DNA from: Planctomycetota bacterium
GTDB taxonomy: Bacteria > Planctomycetota > Phycisphaerae > WQYP01
DNA: 15,208 bases
Direction of reading: 5' to 3'
Assembly (NCBI GenBank): GCA_021852225.1
Contig: JAJZOA010000177.1
Coordinates: forward strand, 1 to 15,208
Shown: positions 1 to 5,769 of the stretch, in pieces
How the letters are laid out: each line of letters starts with the position of its first letter
Position numbering within the stretch: the first letter of the stretch is position 1
Translations under genes and position numbers: made by a program
The notes under the pieces: model-generated
The model's input: only the letters and a program-made list of their open reading frames with translations
The model's database searches: none
What the model was told of the DNA's origin: nothing

Positions 1-259
1 GTTTGATCACATCGGCAGGCAGCAGGCGAAAGTCGCTGGCCTGCATAAAGTTTTTATTAAGGTCTATGTATTCCATGTCATATTGAATGGCCATGGCTTT
101 GGTGACATCTTCTTCGGACACCAGGTTTGTTTCCACCAGCACTTGTTCGATCTGCCGGTTAAGCTTTCGGGCTTCGGTTTGCGCTTTTTCCGCGTTCGCC
201 GGTTTAAGCGCACCCATCTCAACCAGAATTTCGGTAATCTCTTTGCGTTTACGCGCCAT
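1..259 (-). CDS. GspE/PilB-family ATPase, N-terminal domain (partial, runs off the window)
   Basis: The minus strand from ATG at 259 stays open to the window edge and gives 86 residues beginning MARKRKEITEILVEMGAL. The layout is a short basic start, two helical segments around 'EILVEMGAL' and 'IEQVLVETNLVSEEDVTKAMA', then 'QYDMEYIDL' and 'DFRLLPADVIK'. This is the pattern of the N-terminal domain (T2SSE_N / MshEN-like) of type II secretion GspE and type IV pilus PilB ATPases. In those proteins it precedes the Walker ATPase domain and docks the enzyme on the inner-membrane platform. The ATPase domain would lie left of the window, so the choice between secretion, pilus and a stand-alone MshEN protein cannot be made. 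A GGTGAG site sits 5 bases before the ATG. Two hairpin-like repeats lie just upstream. Confidence 0.75.
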   Translation of the reverse strand, partial: MARKRKEITEILVEMGALKPANAEKAQTEARKLNRQIEQVLVETNLVSEEDVTKAMAIQYDMEYIDLNKNFMQASDFRLLPADVIK

Positions 260-279
260 GAAACTCACCCAGACTTTCC

Positions 280-294
280 CAGGGCACTGCCCTG
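280..294. repeat. 15-bp palindrome upstream of the secretion-ATPase gene
   Basis: CAGGGCACTGCCCTG has perfect 7-base arms around a central C. It lies about 20 bases before the ATG at 259. It could be an operator for a dimeric regulator or a small leader hairpin. No regulator can be named. Confidence 0.35.
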
Positions 295-309
295 CACTCA
301 CGCACGCCA

Positions 310-328
310 TTGGGGCCAGCCGCCCCAA
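310..328. repeat. GC-rich hairpin upstream of the secretion-ATPase gene
   Basis: TTGGGGC and GCCCCAA form a perfect 7-bp stem with a 5-base loop. No T-tract follows on either strand, so it is not an intrinsic terminator. Together with the palindrome at 280-294 it would give the minus-strand leader two stem-loops in a row. Confidence 0.35.
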
Positions 329-935
329 CCCGCCCTGTTCAGCGGTGAATCCAATCCTTTTGAAGACTCCGCTATTCGCTGTCCGCCTGCGCTGCCAACT
401 GCCGCGATATATCCGTACGGGGTTTCGCACGGCATCGGACTCCAGTTGTGACATGCGCCCAGCCATATCCGCCTTAGCCGGGACACATCCGCTATATTTG
501 CGGCCAATCCAATCAGATTTCGCTGACGGCTTGCCCTTCTTCTTCCATTTTTTTCCGCATTACCCGGCAATTTCTGATTTCTTGATTTTTTTTCGCCGAG
601 TCGCCGGGTTTCCCGCAGCGCGGATTCGAGCCACGTATGTTAAGCGCAACAGTCCAAATTGGTCAAGCCGAATTTCCATGAATGAGCCAACAAGGCTTTA
701 TTAAAATTAACCCGGTTTCGGGAAGATTGCACACAAAACCTTCCTGCCCGGCACAAAAAATTACGCGGCCCGTTCCACCTGTCGCCAAACCACTTTTTTT
801 TAACCGCAAGAACCGGCCATCACAACTGACCCGGCCGCAAAACTACGCAATTGCGCGGCCTGCGCGGCACCCCCTTATTTTGTCCTAAATGCGGCTTGCC
901 GTCAGAAGACCTTTCCGGACGAGGCCTCATACTCG

Positions 936-962
936 TAAAAAAACCGGAGCACCGGCTCCGGT
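936..962 (-). terminator. Intrinsic terminator of the Fe-S carrier gene
   Basis: ACCGGAGC and GCTCCGGT form a perfect 8-bp stem (943-950 with 955-962) with loop ACCG. Read on the minus strand it is followed by seven T (937-943). It lies 108 bases beyond the stop of the Fe-S carrier gene and about 40 bases beyond the end of the small ORF at 1000-1071, so it would end both. A-rich sequence on the other side could give weak function in the plus direction too. Confidence 0.75.
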
Positions 963-999
963 AAAAATCTTTTTGACTCCAAAAAAAGGCGTCAACCAA

Positions 1000-1071
1000 T
1001 CAACCCGATTCCACAAACCCTTGATAATCCCGTACCGGATTGCGGGTCCCGCGGTAATCGTACTGCTTCAT
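1000..1071 (-). CDS. Possible 23-residue microprotein coupled to the Fe-S carrier gene
   Basis: The stop of the Fe-S carrier gene and a new start overlap as TGATG, with the A shared at 1071. The new frame encodes MKQYDYRGTRNPVRDYQGFV followed by ESG and a TGA at 1000-1002. It ends about 40 bases before the intrinsic terminator. The peptide is polar, rich in Tyr and Arg, and has no membrane segment; I do not recognise it. The arrangement would allow translational coupling, but an open frame of this length is easily due to chance and the terminator distance is its only other support. Confidence 0.25.
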   Translation of the reverse strand: MKQYDYRGTRNPVRDYQGFVESG

Positions 1072-1400
1072 CAGACGCTGAAAGAAGAACCGCATCCGCA
1101 GGAATGGTTCGCGTTGGGATTCTTAAACACAAAACCGCGTCCCATAACTTCATCTTTGAAGTCAATTTCCGTGCCATTCAGGTACAGATAGCTCTTGCGG
1201 TCTGCCAATACCTTGATCCCGTGCGATTCCATAACTTCATCCGTTTCGGCCGCCTCTTCCGTCAGGTCAAGGACATAACTGAAACCAGAACATCCACCAC
1301 CCTTGACGCCAACACGCAACGCGGCGGCATCGGAAAGGCCCTGATCCTTGATGATCGATTTAATTTCCTTGGCCGCAGATTCACTTAGTACAATTGCCAT
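1071..1400 (-). CDS. A-type iron-sulfur cluster carrier (HesB/IscA/ErpA family)
   Basis: This 109-residue protein has the normal length for the family and the three invariant cysteines: Cys37 in 'GGGCSGFSY', and Cys101 and Cys103 in the C-terminal 'SCGCGSSF'. A-type carriers bind a [2Fe-2S] or [4Fe-4S] cluster through these residues and pass it from the ISC or SUF scaffold to cytoplasmic apo-proteins. An ErpA- or IscA-like role is likely; no isc or suf scaffold gene is present to choose between them. The start is supported by GGAG nine bases upstream, and a promoter with an exact TATAAT box lies about 50 bases before it. The gene appears to be transcribed alone and ends in a clear terminator. 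Confidence 0.92.
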   Translation of the reverse strand: MAIVLSESAAKEIKSIIKDQGLSDAAALRVGVKGGGCSGFSYVLDLTEEAAETDEVMESHGIKVLADRKSYLYLNGTEIDFKDEVMGRGFVFKNPNANHSCGCGSSFSV

Positions 1401-1449
1401 ATTGCTTTACTCCAAAACATCGCGACTCCACAGCGAGCAGCTACAATGG

Positions 1450-1478
1450 ATTATATCTACCAGAGCCGACAAAGTGAA
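1450..1478 (-). promoter_or_regulatory. Sigma-70-type promoter of the Fe-S carrier gene
   Basis: On the minus strand TTCACT (1473-1478, four of six consensus bases) is followed by a 17-base spacer and an exact TATAAT (1450-1455). Transcription should start near 1443, leaving a leader of about 42 bases before the ATG at 1400. Confidence 0.6.
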
Positions 1479-1673
1479 GCGACAAATCAGCTTCGCCTTG
1501 CCCACTTTCCCGCAGCTTGCCCGCCGGACAAGGCAGATGTCGCATTGGTTCGTCCCGTTCAGGTGCCATAAGCTTGCCGTCCGGTCGGGTCCAATCCGCC
1601 CTATTCTGCCTCTGCTGTGGCGGAATTCGCGTCGCCCAAGGAAAATACTCGCCTGCGAACCACCTGCCCCCCA

Positions 1674-3089
1674 TTATCTGGAAATGGCTTGAAATACCGG
1701 CGCGGGGGCCTGATTCCATACCACATGGGAAACATCCTGACAGACAATGGCCGGCCGGCCATCCGGCATTTCCAGGTGAAAATCCACATTATTAAGCCGC
1801 AGGTTGCTGACATGCCTTGCAAAAATGCCGTAGGCGGGAAAATACCTCGAAAACAGATAGAAATCCGGAAATTCGCTTATGACCTCCGGGACGTGCACTT
1901 TGGCATCGGATGCGGCCGCCCCGCCGGTCAGGGTCATCTGAATATTGTCCAAGACCACACTGCCGATCGGATCTCCGGGAATTCCGGTTATAAACACGCC
2001 GGTCGGAAACAGCAGATGCCCCTCGTTGCAGGCGGTCGCCGTGACATTCCGGATTACAATATTGGTGATGGTACCGGGCTTTTCCGGCTTCTGGCCCGGA
2101 TGGAACGTGCCAAGCCGCGCCCCCAGGCGAATGAAAATCGGCATGTCCACATTTCGCATGGAAAAATTATCAAACCGGACATTGTGAATATGGCCGCCAT
2201 CCATGCACAGAATTTTAATTCCGCCCAGACGGGTGTCATAGGCGTGGCAGTCGCGGACATGAATATCGCTGAAAGTACCGCGCGATTCGCTGCCAAACTT
2301 GACCGCGGCGCACTGGCTGCTTAGGCGGCAGTCGCGCACGCGAATGTGGCGGCACGGTGCGCGGGTGGTGGTTTTGAAGCAGATGCAGTCATCCTCGGAA
2401 TTGATATCGCAGTGCACGATCCGAACCAGCTCGGACGAGTCAATGTCGATTCCATCGTTGTTATAATTTGCATGATTATAAATAGTTACATGGCTAACAA
2501 GAACGGTCCGGCAATGGTAAAGATTCAATCCCCAGGCGGCGGATTGCGTCAGGCGGACATTCCGAACGGTAACACCCTGGCAATCCGCCAGGCGAACCAG
2601 AAACGGCCGATCGCCGTTGAAACCCACGCCGTCGCCATCAACCGTGCCGTGTCCGGTTATACCGATGTTTCGCGCCCCGGCGGCACCTATCAGGCAATAG
2701 CCAAAAGACTGGCCGTCCCCATCCACAAATGGATCTACCTTGACATAATCCGCCAGATGCGGCGAACCGAATATTTCCGCCCCTTTTTCCAGATGCAGCG
2801 TGACATTGCTTTTTAGCAGCACCGTGCCGCAAAAGTATTTCCCCGGCGGAAACAGTACGGTTCCTCCGCCGTAGCTGGTACACGTATTAATCGCACGGTT
2901 GATTGCCGCGGTATCCGGATGAACCGCGTTGCCCATGGCACCGAAGTTTCGCACGTTATAAACCCCACTGGCTGACCTTCCCATCGCGGCCTGGCGAGCC
3001 AGGCGTCGCATGGCCACCACGGTTACCACAATCACCGCCGCGGCCAGCAGCACAATGAGCAGATTTAATACCGGCGACAGACTTTTCAT
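1674..3089 (-). CDS. Membrane-anchored GH28-like right-handed beta-helix protein
   Basis: This 471-residue protein starts with an N-terminal hydrophobic segment (about residues 6-27) and then the classic opening of GH28 and pectate-lyase-like beta helices: 'VYNVRNFGAMG', 'AINRAINTC', 'GGGTVLFPPGKYF'. Short parallel-strand repeats follow. GH28 polygalacturonases cut alpha-1,4-galacturonan using Asp residues in NTDG and DD motifs. Here 'NNDGID' (Asp212) and 'SEDDCICFKT' (Asp233, Asp234) keep these with the family's 21-residue spacing. The usual GHG histidine is replaced ('CAAVKFGSES', about Ala261) and the RIK arginine is replaced in 'GGIKIL' (about Gly290), so the substrate may not be plain polygalacturonate. 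It probably acts outside the cytoplasmic membrane. AGGAA nine bases before the ATG supports the start. It lies 152 bases after the unknown gene on the same strand. Confidence 0.75.
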   Translation of the reverse strand: MKSLSPVLNLLIVLLAAAVIVVTVVAMRRLARQAAMGRSASGVYNVRNFGAMGNAVHPDTAAINRAINTCTSYGGGTVLFPPGKYFCGTVLLKSNVTLHLEKGAEIFGSPHLADYVKVDPFVDGDGQSFGYCLIGAAGARNIGITGHGTVDGDGVGFNGDRPFLVRLADCQGVTVRNVRLTQSAAWGLNLYHCRTVLVSHVTIYNHANYNNDGIDIDSSELVRIVHCDINSEDDCICFKTTTRAPCRHIRVRDCRLSSQCAAVKFGSESRGTFSDIHVRDCHAYDTRLGGIKILCMDGGHIHNVRFDNFSMRNVDMPIFIRLGARLGTFHPGQKPEKPGTITNIVIRNVTATACNEGHLLFPTGVFITGIPGDPIGSVVLDNIQMTLTGGAAASDAKVHVPEVISEFPDFYLFSRYFPAYGIFARHVSNLRLNNVDFHLEMPDGRPAIVCQDVSHVVWNQAPAPVFQAISR

Positions 3090-3104
3090 AAATGTCAGTT
3101 CCTG

Positions 3105-3119
3105 AAACAGATTCTGTTT
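3105..3119. promoter_or_regulatory. Operator-like palindrome just before the GH28-like gene
   Basis: AAACAGATTCTGTTT has perfect 7-base arms around a central T. It lies 15 bases before the ATG at 3089 and directly abuts the SD region (3099-3103). A dimeric repressor bound here would block expression; as RNA it could form a six-pair hairpin. It lacks the central CG of typical LacI-family operators. Confidence 0.4.
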
Positions 3120-3241
3120 AGCATGACATCCCGGCGGCCATGGGCCAGCGTGGACATCTGATCGTACGATTTAAATGCCCGTCAGTCACGCGGACGTCCA
3201 GGCGGGAAAATCCAGGCAGCGGCGGGATCAGGGACGCTGAA

Positions 3242-4669
3242 TCACTTGGGCCTATATCCAAAAAAGCAGCGCTTTTGAATTATTTCAGAAACATTTTCCG
3301 GCACCATGGTCTTCCAGGAATCATCGCCGATCTTAATTTTCTGCAAAACATCGCGGGAAAAAATAGGCAGGTATTCCGGCCGGTAGTTATCCATCTGCTG
3401 AATGAATCCGCGCTCCAGCAGATACCCGTAAAGTTGGCCAAGTTCCGGCTTGATGCCCAGAGTCTGCGCGGTCACGATATTTTTTTCCGCATTCAGATAG
3501 GGGTACACATACAGCTTATGTTCATTTTTAAACAGTCGGCCGAGTGATTCCAGTATGCCGCCTTCCAGATCGGCATAGTATTTTTCGTCGAATAATTCCA
3601 GCAGACTTGCGGCCCCCATGACCAATCCCAGCGGCATTTTGGTATAGCGGGCCAGGCAGGCGGCCAATCGGTAAAATTCGAAGAAATCCGAAATAAGCAC
3701 GGTCTTTCCACAGGCGCACAGAATGTCGGCCCTTGCCAGAAAATCACGCAGATCTATATCCGCACCACTTGCCTTTAGATTGCGCATGGTGATTTCCATT
3801 AATTCAACCGGCTCACCGATGCCCGCCCCGGCGACCTGCGCGAATTTTTCCCGGGCACAGCGCAACATGTCCAGGTTGACATGGGTGACAGGCCGAAAGC
3901 TTCCACGCTCTACCAGAATAGGCTTATTATGCAGAATTTCAGAGGGCTGAAGCACTTCGCCCGACGGGCCAAACATAGCCGAGTCACTTAAGCCAAGCTC
4001 GACCAGACGCAGGCTCATGATGCGGTTGTCCACGTGGCGGAATTCGATTCCAGTGAATTCAATCATGTCGATTTCAATGCGGTCAATCGAAAGTCCGTCC
4101 AGAAGGGACTTAAGCAGCAACTCCGGTTCATAATGCAGGAAAAACGCGCCGTACAGCAGATTCACGCCCACGATTCCCAGCGCCTCCTGCTGTTGCGAAT
4201 TTTCGCGATCCAACATGCGAACATGAAGGATGATCTGACTATCCTGATCGCGCGGATGGGCCTGAAATTTAACTCCCAGCCAGCCATGCCCTTCGCGGGT
4301 GGAATTGAATCCACGCGCCGCCACTGTGTTGGCAAACGCAAAAAAGGCCGTGGTATCGCCGCGCGATTCGTTCAATCGGCTTAAATTCAGTTTGTGTTCG
4401 TAATCCAGCATGGACTGAAGTCGGGCCCGGCTTACATACCGTTCGGATTTCCCGTAAATCGCGTCGCTGACCGACATGTCATACGCACTAATGCTTTTGG
4501 CGATGGTGCCTGAAGCGCCGCCCGCGCGGAAGAACCAGCGGACAACTTCCTGACCGGCGCCGATTTCGGCAAACGTGCCGTAGCGCCGACGATCCAGATT
4601 AATTTCCAGTGCCTTGTGCGAAGGATCCATGTGTTCGCGTTTAACACCCGTGCCGTCGTTGCCATTCAT
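3242..4669 (-). CDS. Conserved protein of unknown function (475 aa)
   Basis: I recognise this as a large soluble family recalled from cyanobacteria and planctomycetes, whose members sometimes carry unreliable labels such as TonB-dependent receptor or nicotinamide nucleotide adenylyltransferase. No plug, barrel, signal peptide or HxGH nucleotidyltransferase motif is visible, so neither label is used. Blocks that look conserved are 'FAEIGAGQEV' (33-42), 'GTIAKSISAYDM' (54-65), 'GDTTAFFAFANTVAAR' (104-119), 'GIVGVNLLYGAF' (165-176), 'KPILVERGSFRPVTHVN' (249-265) and 'DEKYYADLEGGILESLGRLF' (361-380). No membrane segment is obvious, so a cytoplasmic enzyme is likely. The start has GGAG seven bases upstream; Met14 is an alternative without that support. 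Its leader carries a long hairpin and a 14-base element shared with the MFS gene. Confidence 0.8.
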   Translation of the reverse strand: MNGNDGTGVKREHMDPSHKALEINLDRRRYGTFAEIGAGQEVVRWFFRAGGASGTIAKSISAYDMSVSDAIYGKSERYVSRARLQSMLDYEHKLNLSRLNESRGDTTAFFAFANTVAARGFNSTREGHGWLGVKFQAHPRDQDSQIILHVRMLDRENSQQQEALGIVGVNLLYGAFFLHYEPELLLKSLLDGLSIDRIEIDMIEFTGIEFRHVDNRIMSLRLVELGLSDSAMFGPSGEVLQPSEILHNKPILVERGSFRPVTHVNLDMLRCAREKFAQVAGAGIGEPVELMEITMRNLKASGADIDLRDFLARADILCACGKTVLISDFFEFYRLAACLARYTKMPLGLVMGAASLLELFDEKYYADLEGGILESLGRLFKNEHKLYVYPYLNAEKNIVTAQTLGIKPELGQLYGYLLERGFIQQMDNYRPEYLPIFSRDVLQKIKIGDDSWKTMVPENVSEIIQKRCFFGYRPK

Positions 4670-4675
4670 TGGCCA

Positions 4676-4689
4676 TCTCCATACAGCTT
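4676..4689 (-). repeat. 14-base leader element, copy 1 (contains the SD)
   Basis: On the minus strand AAGCTGTATGGAGA lies between the leader hairpin and the start codon of the 3242-4669 gene. The identical 14 bases occur in the same position before the MFS gene (7083-7096). Confidence 0.6.
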
Positions 4690-4690
4690 G

Positions 4691-4739
4691 CCCGTACTTT
4701 CTGGCTATCGGCTTTGCGCCAAAGCAGCCAGAATACGGG
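4691..4739 (-). promoter_or_regulatory. Strong leader hairpin before the conserved unknown gene
   Basis: CCCGTA(4691-4696) pairs with TACGGG(4734-4739), TTCTGGCT(4699-4706) with AGCCAGAA(4726-4733), and GCTTTG(4711-4716) with CAAAGC(4720-4725) around a CGC loop. That is 20 pairs with only a two-base and a four-base bulge on one side. On the minus strand it ends 10 bases before the GGAG of the 475-residue gene. No T-tract follows, so it is not an ordinary terminator. It may be a leader regulator, an RNA-stabilising stem or a remnant of a REP-like palindrome. Confidence 0.6.
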
Positions 4740-4925
4740 AGCAGTTTACCGCATGATGCTATAGACAGGCGACCCTTAAGACAAATTGATTGGTGATGAG
4801 CCTGTTGGTCTGGCGCGCCTGCCCGGCGATCTATCCCTTAAGAATGGAGCGACCGCACTCGCCGCCGGTCATTTTCCGCCGGTTTCAGGGTAACAAACTC
4901 GAAGGGGGAAAAAAATTCCGCCAGG

Positions 4926-4954
4926 TTCAAATCCCCGCCGTGCGCTGGTATAAA
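4926..4954 (+). promoter_or_regulatory. Extended -10 promoter of the PAP2 gene
   Basis: TTCAAA (4926-4931, four of six consensus bases), a 17-base spacer, then TATAAA (4949-4954) preceded by TGG, which gives an extended -10. The predicted transcription start is about 4961, almost on the ATG at 4963. Confidence 0.55.
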
Positions 4955-4962
4955 CGTATTCC

Positions 4963-5769
4963 ATGAACAGTGACAATCCACATGCATCGGTAAAACCTTC
5001 CGCCTCAGGGGGCGGACCGGCGTCTCCCATGCCCAAGAACCTGACCATTCTGGGCATAGTTGCAACGGCACTTATCTGCCTGTTGAGTTTCAACGCCCGT
5101 CTGGATACCACGCTCTGGCGGGCGACACGGTGGCTCATGGGCGATCAGCAACCTTACAGTTGGGCCGCCGTAAAATTAAATCCGGCAACCCATCCGCACG
5201 CTCCCTGGTGGCGAACCACCACCCCCCTGTTTCATTCCCAACTGTATCATCACATGGAATCAACGTGGCGGGCACTGCGCGATGTCGGAGTTCCGGCTGA
5301 GGTTCTGTTCATCATGCTGCTGGTGGCGGTGTATGACCCGGCTCGCTGGCGCGGCGGAGCGATCATGCTGGGAAGCATTCTGGGAGCGGGCGGAGTATCG
5401 GAATTCTTTAAAAGTCTGTGCGGACGTATCAGACCTATTGGAATGTTACCCAGCGGTCATTTAAATGACGGATTAAATGTATGGATATTCGGCCGCGGCC
5501 TGCATACCCAAAAGGATTTGAGCTTTCCCAGCGGCCATGCGGTGGTTGCTTTTGCCATGGCCGCGGCACTGACATATTTATCGCCGCGCGGCAAATGGCT
5601 GTTTTTAATGGTCGCATGGCTGACAGCTTTTTCGCGCGTGGTCATGCAGGCACATTTTTATTCCGACATTATTGCCGGCGGAACGATCGGCTGGTTTTGC
5701 GGCTTTGGCGTAGCTATTTGGCTTGGGGCGAAGCTTGGTGTTCCGCAGCGCCGGACACAGGCAGCCTGA
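4963..5769 (+). CDS. PAP2-family membrane phosphatase
   Basis: This 268-residue protein carries the full three-part PAP2 / lipid phosphate phosphatase signature: 'KSLCGRIRP' (Lys150-Pro158), 'PSGH' (189-192) and 'SRVVMQAHFYSD' (Ser224 to Asp235, with catalytic His231). About five hydrophobic segments surround these, at roughly 28-43, 113-124, 132-144, 193-206 and 211-224, with another near 238-255. Such enzymes remove phosphate from undecaprenyl pyrophosphate, phosphatidic acid or phosphatidylglycerophosphate on the outer face of the membrane; the substrate cannot be told from sequence. The first 25 residues are polar and Pro/Ser-rich. No SD precedes the ATG, and the promoter would start RNA only about two bases earlier, so translation may be leaderless. 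Met23 (5029) is the alternative start. The last 56 bases overlap the convergent MFS gene. Confidence 0.88.
   Translation: MNSDNPHASVKPSASGGGPASPMPKNLTILGIVATALICLLSFNARLDTTLWRATRWLMGDQQPYSWAAVKLNPATHPHAPWWRTTTPLFHSQLYHHMESTWRALRDVGVPAEVLFIMLLVAVYDPARWRGGAIMLGSILGAGGVSEFFKSLCGRIRPIGMLPSGHLNDGLNVWIFGRGLHTQKDLSFPSGHAVVAFAMAAALTYLSPRGKWLFLMVAWLTAFSRVVMQAHFYSDIIAGGTIGWFCGFGVAIWLGAKLGVPQRRTQAA

Larger units (their letters stand above)
260..936. other. Long intergenic region with no recognised gene
   Basis: Several frames stay open here, but none has a recognisable protein, a convincing SD site or coherent composition; the 298-570 minus frame starts at TTG. Apart from the two hairpins near the ATPase gene I see only a 10-bp palindrome CGCAATTGCG near 847 and short A/T runs. 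It probably holds the 5' region of the ATPase gene. An unrecognised small RNA cannot be excluded. Confidence 0.5.

Noticed and set aside
298..570. Minus-strand open frame of 90 codons upstream of the ATPase gene
   Set aside because: It begins at TTG without an SD, covers the two leader hairpins and matches nothing recognisable.
596..655. tRNA-like T-arm on the minus strand (CGTGG, 7-base loop CTCGAAT, CCGCG)
   Set aside because: No matching acceptor, D-arm or anticodon arm can be found at the right distance, and the loop lacks the first conserved T.
87..704. Long plus-strand open frame of 205 codons
   Set aside because: It runs antisense over the GspE/PilB N-terminal domain and its translation is compositionally odd with no recognisable motif.
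1617..2324. Plus-strand open frame of 235 codons
   Set aside because: It lies antisense to the GH28-like gene, whose motifs and SD are clear.
3161..3170. Palindrome ATCGTACGAT between the unknown gene and the GH28-like gene
   Set aside because: A 10-bp perfect palindrome is common by chance in a window of this size and nothing ties it to a promoter.
4773..4843. Direct repeat CCCTTAAGA at 4773-4781 and 4835-4843
   Set aside because: Nine bases only, single pair, no relation to a gene start or to mobile-element ends.
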